NCBI RefSeq assembly: GCF_018860345.1
Contig: NZ_JAHKPJ010000004.1
Coordinates: 22,687-86,686, forward strand
DNA from: Psychrosphaera sp. F3M07
GTDB taxonomy: Bacteria; Pseudomonadota; Gammaproteobacteria; Enterobacterales; Alteromonadaceae
Direction of reading: 5' to 3'
DNA length: 64,000 nt
How positions within the stretch are numbered: the stretch's first letter is position 1; every line of letters begins with the position of its first letter. Below, piece by piece: positions 35,976 through 46,221 of this stretch. A program made the position numbers and the translations under genes. The notes beneath the pieces are model-generated. The model was not told the DNA's origin, made no database searches, and was given only the letters and a program-made list of their open reading frames with translations.

Positions 35976-35997
35976 AAGGAGTTGTTGTATGAACTAA
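35976..35997 (+). promoter_or_regulatory. two-codon upstream ORF with strong ribosome-binding site
   Basis: AAGGAG, 7 nt, ATG-AAC-TAA. It lies 57 bp before the hybrid kinase gene, whose own start has a poor ribosome-binding site. The same ATG-AAC-TAA arrangement occurs at 10870. A regulatory start-stop element is possible; chance is not excluded. Confidence 0.25.
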
Positions 35998-36054
35998 ACT
36001 AATAATTCTAGGGAAGATATTAGGGTTTAGGTGAATAAATGGGCTGTATGAAAT

Positions 36055-39000
36055 ATGTTTGAATTTAATTCATTATCAAAACAATTAAAATCCACTTACA
36101 CCTTCTTCTTGTTAGTCGTTATCATCTCATCTTTAATAATATTAAACCATCTAACAACCAATAAATTTTCTGAACAAAAAGTTGAATACATTGTTAACCC
36201 AAGCCTTGAGTCTAGTTTTAGGTTACTTAGTGGTGTTACTCATTATATGGCAAGCTTAAAAAGCTGGCGTAATACATTAGATAAATTAGAGAGTGCAAGG
36301 CTTGTTCAAGATAGTCACAATATCTGGGAAGCTGAAGTAGTAAACAATATAAATAAGTTAGAATTATATTTTGACACAAATAATGATTCAACTCACCGCG
36401 ACTCAATAAATGATATAAAAAATTCATTATATCAACTTCAACGACATACCAATGAAATTGAAACCATTGTTAATAACCAATCTAGTTTAGTTATACCGCA
36501 AACCCTGGTTAACGAGGTTTTGGAACAAGGCGATATTCTATTAAATGCACATTCTAATGTAATTAATATCGAGCGTGAATTAGGAGCCTCTGTTTTAAGA
36601 GATAAGAGGATGGCCACTTTAACGAAAGTTCGTACACTTATTATTGCTAGTATTGAAAGTATCAACGCATTTGCCCTTTCTGGTGATAAACAGCATCAAC
36701 ATATTTTTGAGCAAAACTGGAAAAAAAGTGAAGTTTTATTTCAAAGTATTGCCGTTAACAAACGTTCAATAAGCAAAAAGCTGCTTTCTGCGTACGCTCA
36801 ACTGAAAAGCGCCAGAGAGGCTTTTATCGATTTACAATTTAAAGTATTTAATAACACAAATGACGGATATTTAACTGACGTCACAGAACGGATAAATACT
36901 AAAGCAATACCGTTAGCATCTGAAATTAAAGTATTAATCGAAAATTTAATTGAAAGTGAAAATAACAGAGTTAAACAATATGCTGACAGTCAGAGTCGGT
37001 TGTCCTATCTAAAATGGCTACTAATATTTTTAATCACCACTGGTTTTGGGATGTCAGTTTATGTTGGGGTGAGGTCTATTAGGTCAGTTAAAACCTCATT
37101 AGACGGCGTTAAACGCAATATTAAAAAAATGACCGATGGTGAGTTGAACATTGAGTCAACGCAGAGCGACTTTGATGAGGTTAATCAACTGAGCGGTTCA
37201 GTAAAATCATTATCCGATGAATTATTGAAACGGAACTTACAGATACAAAATGAAGCTAAGAAGCTTGCAGATGAAGATTGGGTTTTAAGTAATACATCGG
37301 CTATTTTACAAAACCTGCAAGGTTATGTATGCCTTAATGAATGGGCTAATGATTTACTTAATAACTTGGTTCCTAAAGTTGATGGTCTTGTGGGGGTTTT
37401 GTATATAAAACAAAAAGACGCAACTAATTCAATTGAAAACAGTTATACCGATCAAGATACCCTTAATGAAAGTGCGATCTTAAGGTTAGTCGGTACTTAT
37501 GCATACTTATCACCAGCATCAAATAAAGTACAAAAAATCCATTTAGGCGAAGGATTAATAGGGCAATGTGCATTAACTCAGCAATATATGCATATTAGTA
37601 AAGGGGCATCTGACGAACTTACCGTTAATTCTGCTTTAATTAATACAACCGCAAAACACATTTCATTAATGCCAATAACGTTTGAAGGTGACACGCTGGG
37701 AGTGATAGAAATTGGCTGGTTAGAAGAATGTTCAGCTGTTTATAAAGCCCTACTTATGCAAGTTATGACTAATATAGGCGTTATTTTGAAGACGGTATTA
37801 GCCCGTATTGAAACCGAAGATTTGTTAAAATTTTTAAATGCACAAAATTTAGAATTAAATGAGAACGCAAAAAATTTAATTGAAGCGAATATACTCACAG
37901 ACAATGCCAACAAAGATTTAGCGGCACAAAAAACGGCGATGGATCAACACTCATTAGTATCTGTTACCGATATTGAAGGTATCATCACTTATGCTAACGA
38001 TAAGTTTTGTGCCATTAGCGGATATAGCCGAGATGAACTGATAGGAAAAAATCATCGAATCTTAAACTCCAATCAGCAGCCTAAAGACTATTGGCGCGAA
38101 ATGTTCAACCAAGTATCACAAGGTGAGTATTGGCATGACGAAGTATGTAACAGAGCTAAAGATGGTCATTTTTATTGGGTAGATACAACAATAGTCCCGC
38201 TTTATGACATAGATAATAAATTAAATGGTTTTACCTCTATTCGGACGGATATCACCCATCAGAAAGAAACTATTGCTCATTTAGCGGAAGCTAAAATGCA
38301 AGCGGAATTGGCCAATAAAGATTTAGCGGCACAGAAAACGGCGATGGATCAACACTCATTAGTATCTGTTACCGATATCGAAGGTATCATCACTTATGCT
38401 AACGATAAGTTTTGTGCCATTAGCGGATATAGCCGAGATGAACTGATAGGAAAAAATCATCGAATCTTAAACTCCAATCAGCAGCCTAAAGACTATTGGC
38501 GCGAAATGTTCAACCAAGTATCACAAGGTGAGTATTGGCATGACGAAGTATGTAACAGAGCTAAAGATGGCCATTTTTATTGGGTTGATACTACGATAGT
38601 GCCTCTGTATGACATTGACAATGTTTTGTGTGGTTTCACATCTATCCGTACTGACATTACGCATCAAAAAGAAATAATCACCAGTCTAGCAGAAGCAAAA
38701 AAACAAGCCGATGTTGCAAACGAATCGAAAACACAATTCCTTGCTAACATGAGTCATGAGATTAGAACTCCCATCAATGGTGTGTTAGGCATGACGGAAT
38801 TGTTGTTAGGCTCTGATTTGGATCCGGAGCAATATAACTTTGCCAAAGTCGTAAAAAGTAGCTCTGAGTCTTTGATAACAATTATTAATGACATTCTTGA
38901 TTATTCAAAAGTAGAGTCAGGCAAAATGGAACTTGAGTTTTCTGATTTTGACCTAAGCCAGTTAATATTTGATGTGAGCAATGATCTTGCATTTAGAGCG

Positions 39001-40251
39001 GAAGAAAAAGGCATTGATTTAACTTGCCCTGCGGTACTATTGGAACATACTTACTTTTCAGCGGACTCAGGTCGTATACGTCAAATTCTTAATAATCTTA
39101 TTGATAACGCCATTAAATTTACCGATGAAGGTGAGATTTCGGTTGATTGTCAGTTGCTAGAAAGTGATGGGGGAACATCTCGATTTCTTTTTGAAATAAA
39201 CGATACCGGGGTAGGGATAAGTACAGAGCAACAATCCAGCTTGTTTGAACGTTTTACTCAAGCCGATGAATCAACAACAAGAAAATATGGTGGAACCGGT
39301 TTAGGACTATCCATTTGTAAAAAATTGGTCGAGTTGATGGGAGGCGAAATCGGCGTTAGGAGCAAAATTAATAAGGGATCAACTTTTTGGTTTATCTTAA
39401 CCCTTTCTAGCGCTAAGTGTTCTTTAGTGAAACATGAATACGATGATTTGGTCGGATTGAGAGTTTTGGTTGTGGAACCAAATAAAACAACGAGAAGAAT
39501 GTTAGGCCAGTTACTTACTAAGTGGAAAGTCGACTTCACCTTATTTGAGGGAAGTGAACAAGCGTTAAATGAATTACGTGCCGCATCAGATAATAAAACA
39601 CCTTACCAAATAGCAATTGTTGATACACAAATGTCGACAATATATGGATTAGGTTTAGCGTCAGTTATAAAAAAAGACAAACATAATGCGGACTTAAATT
39701 TAATTATGCTTACTTCTCAAGGGCATTATCAAAAGGTTAAAAACCAACAGAGTAGTCATTGCTATATTAGTAAACCTATTGATCAAACTGCGTTATATGA
39801 TTTGTTAGTGGCTATCAATATAAATGGAAATGATGAGACTACTTCATTACATAAGGCAAAAAAAATAACAGGATATAATGCTCAAGTATTGGTTGTGGAC
39901 GATAACTTGATAAATCAGAAAGTCGCGGTTGGTTTGTTAGAAAAGTTGGGCATAAAGACCTTAGTAGCAAGCAATGGTCTTGAAGCTTTGAAGATTCTTG
40001 AAAAGATGCCGATTGATCTCATTTTAATGGATTGTCAAATGCCGGTGATGGGCGGGATCGAAGCAACAATTCAAGTGAGAGCTCCCAACTCGAATGTATT
40101 AAACCCTAGAGTGCCTATCATTGCCCTAACCGCGAATTCTTTAAATGGAGAACGCGAGAAATGTTTAGATGCAGGGATGAACGACTTTTTATCTAAACCC
40201 ATTGATGTGAAAAAGTTACAGGGCTTGTTAGATAATTACCTTAACTCTTAG
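36055..40251 (+). CDS. hybrid sensor histidine kinase (HAMP-GAF-PAS-PAS-kinase-REC-REC)
   Basis: 1398 aa. Order: TM1 (about 14-30), a helical periplasmic region (about 31-320), TM2 (about 322-342), HAMP, a GAF-like domain (about 420-590), two PAS domains (about 620-755 and 755-890), HisKA with phospho-His in ANMSHEIRTPINGVLGM, HATPase (NNLIDNAIKFTDEG, DTGVGI, GGTGLGLSI), then two receiver domains. REC1 keeps Asp in IAIVDTQMS but has VEPNK in place of the acidic DD pair and may be weak. REC2 (VLVVDDN, LILMDCQMP, LSKPID) is intact. The PAS pair is a near-identical 405-bp tandem duplication. The signal is unknown. Confidence 0.93.
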   Translation: MFEFNSLSKQLKSTYTFFLLVVIISSLIILNHLTTNKFSEQKVEYIVNPSLESSFRLLSGVTHYMASLKSWRNTLDKLESARLVQDSHNIWEAEVVNNINKLELYFDTNNDSTHRDSINDIKNSLYQLQRHTNEIETIVNNQSSLVIPQTLVNEVLEQGDILLNAHSNVINIERELGASVLRDKRMATLTKVRTLIIASIESINAFALSGDKQHQHIFEQNWKKSEVLFQSIAVNKRSISKKLLSAYAQLKSAREAFIDLQFKVFNNTNDGYLTDVTERINTKAIPLASEIKVLIENLIESENNRVKQYADSQSRLSYLKWLLIFLITTGFGMSVYVGVRSIRSVKTSLDGVKRNIKKMTDGELNIESTQSDFDEVNQLSGSVKSLSDELLKRNLQIQNEAKKLADEDWVLSNTSAILQNLQGYVCLNEWANDLLNNLVPKVDGLVGVLYIKQKDATNSIENSYTDQDTLNESAILRLVGTYAYLSPASNKVQKIHLGEGLIGQCALTQQYMHISKGASDELTVNSALINTTAKHISLMPITFEGDTLGVIEIGWLEECSAVYKALLMQVMTNIGVILKTVLARIETEDLLKFLNAQNLELNENAKNLIEANILTDNANKDLAAQKTAMDQHSLVSVTDIEGIITYANDKFCAISGYSRDELIGKNHRILNSNQQPKDYWREMFNQVSQGEYWHDEVCNRAKDGHFYWVDTTIVPLYDIDNKLNGFTSIRTDITHQKETIAHLAEAKMQAELANKDLAAQKTAMDQHSLVSVTDIEGIITYANDKFCAISGYSRDELIGKNHRILNSNQQPKDYWREMFNQVSQGEYWHDEVCNRAKDGHFYWVDTTIVPLYDIDNVLCGFTSIRTDITHQKEIITSLAEAKKQADVANESKTQFLANMSHEIRTPINGVLGMTELLLGSDLDPEQYNFAKVVKSSSESLITIINDILDYSKVESGKMELEFSDFDLSQLIFDVSNDLAFRAEEKGIDLTCPAVLLEHTYFSADSGRIRQILNNLIDNAIKFTDEGEISVDCQLLESDGGTSRFLFEINDTGVGISTEQQSSLFERFTQADESTTRKYGGTGLGLSICKKLVELMGGEIGVRSKINKGSTFWFILTLSSAKCSLVKHEYDDLVGLRVLVVEPNKTTRRMLGQLLTKWKVDFTLFEGSEQALNELRAASDNKTPYQIAIVDTQMSTIYGLGLASVIKKDKHNADLNLIMLTSQGHYQKVKNQQSSHCYISKPIDQTALYDLLVAININGNDETTSLHKAKKITGYNAQVLVVDDNLINQKVAVGLLEKLGIKTLVASNGLEALKILEKMPIDLILMDCQMPVMGGIEATIQVRAPNSNVLNPRVPIIALTANSLNGEREKCLDAGMNDFLSKPIDVKKLQGLLDNYLNS
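37912..38721 (+). repeat. 405-bp tandem duplication of a PAS-coding segment
   Basis: Copies start at 37912 and 38317 (period 405 bp, 135 codons, frame kept). The first about 260 bp differ at only three or so bases. The last about 90-100 bp of the coding similarity carry many synonymous changes. An abrupt change of identity within one repeat points to gene conversion. Confidence 0.85.
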
Positions 40252-40439
40252 CTAGATAAAAAAATGAATTTTTATCTAGCTTTCAACGAATTATATATCC
40301 TCCAAACATTTGAGTTATTGGCTATTTCTTAGCCATTTAAGCGCTAGTAAGCAATTGCTTTTTGCATTTATTTGATTTGCGATATCATGTTATTAAGACT
40401 TTACAGAATACTTATGTTTATTCGAGTAAAAGAGGCGGA

Positions 40440-41012
40440 ATGAAAAGCTATATAAAATTAATAATGCGCATCGCTGCGGTATTCGTAACTATTGGTAGTA
40501 TTTATCTATTTGCACCATGGCAAGCAGCTAAACTTTATCTGACACCTTTACCTTTAACCATACAAGCGCAAGTTGATGAGGCGGTTAATCTAGGATTAGA
40601 TGGCATTATCGTGTATGTCCAAACATCAGGACAGGATGCTCAACTATTTACCAGTGGTTGGCATGACAGAGATAAAAAAATCCCTGCTGATCCTAGCGCA
40701 TTATTTAAAATAGCCAGTATTGGCAAGTTATATAATGCGTTTGCAATAACCAAATTGGTCGCCAGAGGTGATTTATCTCTTGATAAAACGCTAGCAGAAT
40801 ACCTTCCTACGCTTAAAAATCGAATTGAATTTGCGGATAAAATTACCTTAGCTATGATGGTAAAACATAGAAGTGGTATACCTAATTACACAGATCATAA
40901 GAGTATTAAAAAGAGATTAGTTATAGCTATTAGAGGTTTACACTTTGTCCCTTTTCAAATCATTACTTTGGGAGCTGCTTGGGTTTTAATAACTAATTTA
41001 TCGGTCTTTTAA
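40440..41012 (+). pseudogene. truncated class C beta-lactamase-like serine hydrolase
   Basis: 190 aa. A membrane anchor (LIMRIAAVFVTIGSIYLFAP) precedes a serine hydrolase fold with nucleophile motif ASIGK (SxxK) and the following VKHRSGIPNYTDH. After that point (about codon 158) similarity to the family stops and the frame ends in an unrelated hydrophobic tail (GLHFVPFQIITLGAAWVL). The Tyr-x-Asn and late KTG-type motifs of the family are missing. The family normally runs to 350-400 aa, so the gene is probably a remnant cut by deletion. GAGGCGGA precedes the ATG. Confidence 0.65.
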
Positions 41013-41290
41013 AGATTTTATTTCGGATATACTTGTCGGTTGGCTTTTCAAGATACATATACGATAAGTAAGCAATTTCAATACTGAGGATGTTAGAGGT
41101 TAGAAGCTTAAATTCTACTGAAATATTAACGCGTTTGTTTTTGTAAGCAAAAATGCAGTTTTAATAGCCGGTAATAAAACGCTCAGAGCTAATCTAAATA
41201 CAAATTAATATTAGTAGTGTGCATTATTTATCATATTTGCGTTACAGCCTTACAGCTTATTTCTCGAAACTCGCCATTAGAAACTCCCCC
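41013..41290. other. non-coding stretch after the truncated hydrolase
   Basis: No gene recognised. It includes two copies of the heptamer TTACAGC (41242-41258), the unit found in the array at the right edge of the window. The rest is AT-rich and may be decayed remains of the hydrolase gene. Confidence 0.4.
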
Positions 41291-42154
41291 CTACAACGCC
41301 TCCAGATCAGTCCTAATTCGAATAAAGGTAGGAAACCTAGGCAATCCAGTCTTTGTGACACCAGAGTGGCGATAGCTAATAATAGTGCCTATTTTAGGCG
41401 GATGTTGTCTTTGTGCTGTGGTGAAACCGGTACCTATCTTAAATTCTATGCCTTGTTTATTTTTTACTAACAATGCCCCCATCATATTTTGGAACTTACC
41501 TTTGCCAGTTAAATGGCTTAATACAATTGCGTCTTCATCAAGGTAGGGTTTTAGTTTTTGGATATTGTTAGTGCGGCCTGACTGATAATAAGCATCTGCT
41601 TTGTTTAGCATCACCCCCTCACCATTCTGGTTAACAATACTTTCAAAATAGGTCTTTAGTTGGCTAAATTCAGTAAAGGATTTATGTTCGATGAGCTTTA
41701 ACCAAGGAATGTTAAGAGGGCTGATTAGTGTTTGTATATAGTTTAGACGTTGGCTGAAAATCAACTCAGATTCAGGTGCATCAAACAACATAAATTTTAT
41801 CTTTTTCCACTCGGCGTCCACAGGTGTTTGTTTTCTTATAATCCCAGAGACTAAATCAAACTGACCTCTTCTGATCCATAACTCACCTTCTAAAGGCTCA
41901 GTGGGGAAGTCATGAGTAAACCATGCCGGCGCATGAATAAGTTTACCTGTACGAGTTAACAAGTGTTTACCGTTCCAAAATCCTCTAACACCATCAAGTT
42001 TTTCACTGACTAAATAGCCTCGATAACTTAATTGAATGCTTTGTAGGTTAGTGGTTTTCGCTAACATTAATTCTGGGGGGACGAGTTTACTATTCACATA
42101 TAACGGAGTAATGATTAAGAAAATACAGATAAATAAAATAAGTAACTGAGCCAT
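41291..42154 (-). CDS. ligE: periplasmic ATP-dependent DNA ligase (LigE type)
   Basis: 287 aa. A signal peptide (LLILFICIFLIITPLYVNS) leads to a minimal ligase: nucleotidyltransferase domain with catalytic Lys in VSEKLDGVRGFW (KxDG), then GELWIRRGQF, FMLFDAP, GEGVMLNKAD and NIQKLKPYLDEDAIV, plus an OB-fold end (GTIISYRHSGVTKTGLPRFP). It seals nicks using ATP. Export suggests a role in DNA uptake or extracellular DNA, as proposed for LigE. It stands alone, convergent with the remnant hydrolase and downstream of pit. Confidence 0.9.
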   Translation of the reverse strand: MAQLLILFICIFLIITPLYVNSKLVPPELMLAKTTNLQSIQLSYRGYLVSEKLDGVRGFWNGKHLLTRTGKLIHAPAWFTHDFPTEPLEGELWIRRGQFDLVSGIIRKQTPVDAEWKKIKFMLFDAPESELIFSQRLNYIQTLISPLNIPWLKLIEHKSFTEFSQLKTYFESIVNQNGEGVMLNKADAYYQSGRTNNIQKLKPYLDEDAIVLSHLTGKGKFQNMMGALLVKNKQGIEFKIGTGFTTAQRQHPPKIGTIISYRHSGVTKTGLPRFPTFIRIRTDLEAL

Positions 42155-42232
42155 AACTATCCTTGTTAATAAATGGGAAAGATAATTATAGATTAAGTTT
42201 CCATATTAGGTAATTTAATGTGGAGAAATAAA

Positions 42233-42256
42233 AAAAACCAGCCGAAGCTGGTTTTT
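42233..42256 (-). terminator. terminator after pit
   Basis: AAAACCAGC, CGAA loop region, GCTGGTTTT with A/T runs on both sides. On the minus strand it follows the pit stop by about 25 bp. Confidence 0.88.
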
Positions 42257-42279
42257 AACTGTATTGTTTTAATTAGATA

Positions 42280-43575
42280 TTAAGCGATGCCAAATGCACT
42301 CTTAAGAATTAAGAAACAAATAATTGAAAGGCCTGCACCAACTGGTAGTGTAATTACCCAAGAAACAACTATGTTTCTAACAACACCTAAGTTAAGCGCT
42401 GCAATACCACGTGCTAAACCTACACCCAATACCGCACCAACAAGTGTTTGTGTCGTAGAGATTGGAAGACCTGTACCTGATGCAATAATAACAGTAGAGG
42501 CAGCAGCTAGTTCAGCGGCAAAACCACGACTTGGTGTTAAATGCGTAATACCTGTACCTATGGTTTTCATAACTCGGTGACCGAATAACGCCAAACCAGC
42601 AACAATACCAAATCCACCAAGTGGTAATATCCACCAAGCTAACGTTGCTTTTGAAGCGATTTCACCGTTGTTACCAACAATGCTTACAACTGCAGCCAAA
42701 GGACCAATCGCGTTTGCTACGTCATTTGAACCATGGGCAAATGCCATACAACATGCTGTGATAATCATTAATACTGAGAATATTTTTTCAACATTGTTGA
42801 AATGCATCTTCTTGTCAGCTTTAGGGTCAATATTGATTTTACTAATAAAGTACTTACCAATAATCGCTACAATAACACCCACTAATATAGCGTATAAATA
42901 TGTTTCAGTGGTGCTGATTGATAGGTCGCCAGACTTAACAACGTGTTTCAAGCCTTTTTGGATTGTCACAAGAGACATGATAAAACCGGCTAAGAACATG
43001 TAAAAAGGAACATACTTTTTAGCATTTGATAACGGGTCTTTAGTATCGAATATCAAACGTTGTGCAGACATAAAGATAACGTAAGCAAGTGCACCGGAAA
43101 GCGCAGGGGTTACTATCCAACTCAATACAATGCCACCAACTTTACCCCAGTTTACTGCATCAGCGCCAACGCCAAAGGCAGCAAAACCAACTATTGCACC
43201 AACAATGGAGTGGGTAGTAGAGACAGGCCAGCCTAAATATGAAGCAACGGCTAACCATATTGCAGCGGCTAACAATGCTGAAATCATACCAAGCACGAGT
43301 AACTCAGGTATTGGAACAAACATCGCTGAATCTATGATGCCTTTACGAATGGTAGAAGTAACTTCACCACCGGCTAAATAAGCCCCAGCAAACTCAAATA
43401 TCATCGCTATGACGATAGCTTGTTTGATAGTTAGGGCTTTAGAACCTACCGAGGTCCCCATTGCATTTGCCACGTCGTTGGCACCAATGCCCCACGCCAT
43501 GAAAAAACCAACTACTGCAGCGATAATGACTAACATTACGCCGTATGCTTCAAAAAAATTTGAAATATTATCCAT
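42280..43575 (-). CDS. pit: low-affinity inorganic phosphate transporter, PiT family
   Basis: 431 aa, about ten TM helices in two inverted halves. Each half carries the PiT signature: GANDVANAMGTSVGSKALT near the N-terminus and HGSNDVANAIGPLAAV in the second half. It imports metal-phosphate with protons or cations across the inner membrane. It lies 41 bp downstream of the DUF47 gene as the second gene of that operon, and a PhoB box precedes the pair. Confidence 0.95.
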   Translation of the reverse strand: MDNISNFFEAYGVMLVIIAAVVGFFMAWGIGANDVANAMGTSVGSKALTIKQAIVIAMIFEFAGAYLAGGEVTSTIRKGIIDSAMFVPIPELLVLGMISALLAAAIWLAVASYLGWPVSTTHSIVGAIVGFAAFGVGADAVNWGKVGGIVLSWIVTPALSGALAYVIFMSAQRLIFDTKDPLSNAKKYVPFYMFLAGFIMSLVTIQKGLKHVVKSGDLSISTTETYLYAILVGVIVAIIGKYFISKINIDPKADKKMHFNNVEKIFSVLMIITACCMAFAHGSNDVANAIGPLAAVVSIVGNNGEIASKATLAWWILPLGGFGIVAGLALFGHRVMKTIGTGITHLTPSRGFAAELAAASTVIIASGTGLPISTTQTLVGAVLGVGLARGIAALNLGVVRNIVVSWVITLPVGAGLSIICFLILKSAFGIA

Positions 43576-43616
43576 TGGATTAACCTAATTTATTTAGTAA
43601 ATGATAATGTTTATTA

Positions 43617-44294
43617 TCAGCGTGCAAGCATAAGCTCTAGACGCGAACCGACACGTTCAGCCAAGTCGGCTAACTCACCTATCCATTCAATCATGCGATA
43701 TGTAACCATGACATCAATAGGATTTAATTCGCTTTCTAAATTTTTAAGTTGTAAACGAATTGCGATCTGCATGCTGTCAGTATCATCTTCAATAGCATCC
43801 AATTCATTGATCATCTTTTCAACTAAGTCTACTTCACGGCCTTTAAAACCAGTTTCAAGTAACTCGTCCATTTCGTTGATAGCATTTCTAGCTTGTTTAG
43901 TCGCATCGATGTTGCGTTGAACATATGCTTTAAATTCGGCTTGGATCTCTTTAGGAACCGTAAGTTCACGACCTAAAAAACGACCTGAAATGTCTTTCGC
44001 TTTATTAGCTATTTTGTCTTGTTGAGTAACAAGTTCGAGGATGTCAGTTCGTTCTACAGGAAGAAATAAACCGCGTGGTAAATTCATTCTAATATCACGT
44101 TTTAGCACATCGGCTTCTTTTTCTAATTTAGAAATGTTAGTGCGAATTTCGGCTGCTTTTTTCCAGTCTTCAGCAAATACAGCTTCAAAAAACGGAACTA
44201 ACAATTTAGCGGAACTATGAACTTTATTAATATGCTCTTCTAATGCTTTTAGAGGAGATTTTGCAAATAAGCCAAGTATTGAATTTGTGGCCAT
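43617..44294 (-). CDS. DUF47/PhoU-like regulator of Pit (TIGR00153 family)
   Basis: 225 aa, all-helical, PhoU-like. Landmarks: SPLKALEEHINKVHSSAKLL, DVLKRDIRMNLPRGLFLPVE and RTDILELVTQQDKIANKAKD. The family sits beside pit genes and is thought to modulate phosphate transport. It is cytoplasmic and co-transcribed with pit. The promoter region contains three tandem PhoB half-sites. Confidence 0.92.
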   Translation of the reverse strand: MATNSILGLFAKSPLKALEEHINKVHSSAKLLVPFFEAVFAEDWKKAAEIRTNISKLEKEADVLKRDIRMNLPRGLFLPVERTDILELVTQQDKIANKAKDISGRFLGRELTVPKEIQAEFKAYVQRNIDATKQARNAINEMDELLETGFKGREVDLVEKMINELDAIEDDTDSMQIAIRLQLKNLESELNPIDVMVTYRMIEWIGELADLAERVGSRLELMLAR

Positions 44295-44419
44295 ATTTTT
44301 AATACCTTTTAGGGGTTGGTAAAAACGTGCGAATTGTAACTTGTGTTTGTGACCTTGTCACACCTGTTTAGTTGATAATGCCATTTAATTACATAAGCAT
44401 TGCAACAAGAATAGAGTAT

Positions 44420-44448
44420 ATGACAGAAATGTTACAATTATGTGACGA
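44420..44448 (-). promoter_or_regulatory. PhoB box (three repeats) upstream of DUF47-pit
   Basis: Read on the minus strand: TCGTCAC-ATAA-TTGTAAC-ATTT-CTGTCAT, three 7-mers at 11-bp steps. The last two match the PhoB consensus CTGTCAT-N4-CTGTCAT well. It lies 126 bp before the DUF47 start. Confidence 0.75.
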
Positions 44449-44541
44449 GTGAGGAAATAGTGAAATAAAAATAGAGTTGAAGGAGAGTTAATGAGTTAAA
44501 CGCCGTTTTTCTGCGCTTAACTCATTAAGTCCTAATTTGAA

Positions 44542-45249
44542 TCAGTTAAGAATGTTTTGTTTAATATCGGCTTCCGATGTATGACGAACGTCTTTACCTT
44601 TAACAAAATAAATCACGTATTCAGATATATTTTGACAACGGTCGCCAACACGCTCTAATGAACGGATCGACCATAATACATCCATGATTTTAGGAATCGA
44701 ACGCGGGTCTTCCATCATATAAGTCATTAATTGACGGGCAATGGCTTCGTATTCTTTGTCTAGTTCTTTATCCGCTTTGTGTACTTCGAAAGCTGCATCC
44801 ACGTCCATTCTAGCGAAGGCGTCCAAAACATCATTCAGCATAGCAAGCGCTTTTCTGCCCATGCCATCCATAGAGACTAGAAACTCTTGCTGAGTATTAC
44901 TAAATGACTCTAGTGCTACCTTAGCGATACGTTTTGCTTCATCGCCAATACGCTCTAGGTCAGTAATGGTCTTGATTATGGCAAGCACTAAACGTAAGTC
45001 AGAAGCGGCTGGTTGACGTTTTGCAATGATCCGTGTGCAATCTTCGTCAATTTTAACATCCATCTTGTTGACAAGGTAATCCGACTCTAAAACTTGTTTT
45101 GCTAAATCTTTATCACGTTTGTTAACGGCGTTTAAGGCATTGGTAAGTTGTTGCTCAACCAAACCACCCATTTTTAATACGTCGTTTCTGATCTGCTCTA
45201 ACTCTTCGTTAAACTGACCTGATATGTGTTTGTTTAAATTTAATTCCAT
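44542..45249 (-). CDS. phoU: phosphate signalling protein PhoU
   Basis: 235 aa, two three-helix bundles. The start [20 protein letters not shown] aligns with E. coli PhoU, so the ATG at 45249 is preferred over the TTG 18 bp upstream. Metal-binding type repeats: [20 protein letters not shown] and [20 protein letters not shown]. It links the Pst transporter to PhoR so that PhoB stays off when phosphate is ample. Last gene of pstCAB-phoU. Confidence 0.95.
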   Translation of the reverse strand: MELNLNKHISGQFNEELEQIRNDVLKMGGLVEQQLTNALNAVNKRDKDLAKQVLESDYLVNKMDVKIDEDCTRIIAKRQPAASDLRLVLAIIKTITDLERIGDEAKRIAKVALESFSNTQQEFLVSMDGMGRKALAMLNDVLDAFARMDVDAAFEVHKADKELDKEYEAIARQLMTYMMEDPRSIPKIMDVLWSIRSLERVGDRCQNISEYVIYFVKGKDVRHTSEADIKQNILN

Positions 45250-45317
45250 CGTCTTACCTTTGCTCAATTTTGCTATGCCATGTTCTCATCAAGACCCTAA
45301 AGGGTGACTTAATTCGA

Positions 45318-46142
45318 CTAACCGTAACGACCCGTTATGTAGTCTTCTGTTTTTTTCTTACTTGGTGTTGTAAATAATGTATTAGTGTCAGCATGTTCAA
45401 TTAACTGCCCCATATACATAAAGGCCGTTTGATCCGAAACTCGCGCCGCTTGTTGCATGTTATGAGTAACGATGACGACCGTGTATTTATCTTTTAATTC
45501 TGTAATTAACTCTTCAATTGTTAATGTAGAAATAGGATCAAGTGCTGAAGTTGGTTCATCAAGTAATAAAACTTCTGGCTCAATCGCAATAGCGCGAGCG
45601 ATAACCAATCTTTGTTGTTGTCCACCTGAAAGGCCTAAAGCACTGTCATGTAAACGGTCTTTAACTTCATTCCAAAGCGCCGCATTTTTTAATGCGTTTT
45701 CAACCACTTCATCTAGGACTCGTCTATCGTTAACACCTTGTAAACGTAATCCATAAACCACATTTTCATAAATGCTTTTTGGGAATGGGTTAGGGCGCTG
45801 AAACACCATACCAACCTTACGACGTAATGACGCAACATCAACCGACTTGTCATATATATTTTGATTATGTAACAAGATTTGGCCGTCAATCTTACAGGTA
45901 TCTACTAAGTCATTCATACGGTTGATACAACGTAGTAACGTTGACTTACCACAACCAGAAGGACCGATAAACGCCGTTACCTGACCTTTTGGAATATTCA
46001 TTGTGATATTTTCTAAGGCTTGTTTTTCGCTATAGAAAAGGTTCAAGTTTTTAATGCGCAGTGCAATTTGTTGATCTTGTAAATTGTTTAAATCAATTAC
46101 AGATGACGTTTTGTTACTCATATCAGGTGCGACGGAAATCAT
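45318..46142 (-). CDS. pstB: phosphate ABC transporter ATPase PstB
   Basis: 274 aa. Walker [11 protein letters not shown]-loop [11 protein letters not shown], signature LSGGQQQR, Walker [12 protein letters not shown] and H-loop [13 protein letters not shown]. It powers high-affinity phosphate uptake. The N-terminus is about 17 aa longer than E. coli PstB; a second ATG at 46121 could be the real start. Third gene of the pst operon. Confidence 0.96.
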   Translation of the reverse strand: MISVAPDMSNKTSSVIDLNNLQDQQIALRIKNLNLFYSEKQALENITMNIPKGQVTAFIGPSGCGKSTLLRCINRMNDLVDTCKIDGQILLHNQNIYDKSVDVASLRRKVGMVFQRPNPFPKSIYENVVYGLRLQGVNDRRVLDEVVENALKNAALWNEVKDRLHDSALGLSGGQQQRLVIARAIAIEPEVLLLDEPTSALDPISTLTIEELITELKDKYTVVIVTHNMQQAARVSDQTAFMYMGQLIEHADTNTLFTTPSKKKTEDYITGRYG

Positions 46143-46221
46143 GTCTTACTCACTTAATCGTTTTAATTTTGTCTTAACGAATCTTTTATTTAATTGGTAT
46201 AAATACCGATTTATTCATTTA

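Noticed and set aside
44348..44362. TGTGAC-CTT-GTCACA as a CRP site
   Set aside because: CRP sites have a 6-bp gap between TGTGA and TCACA; here it is 5 bp.
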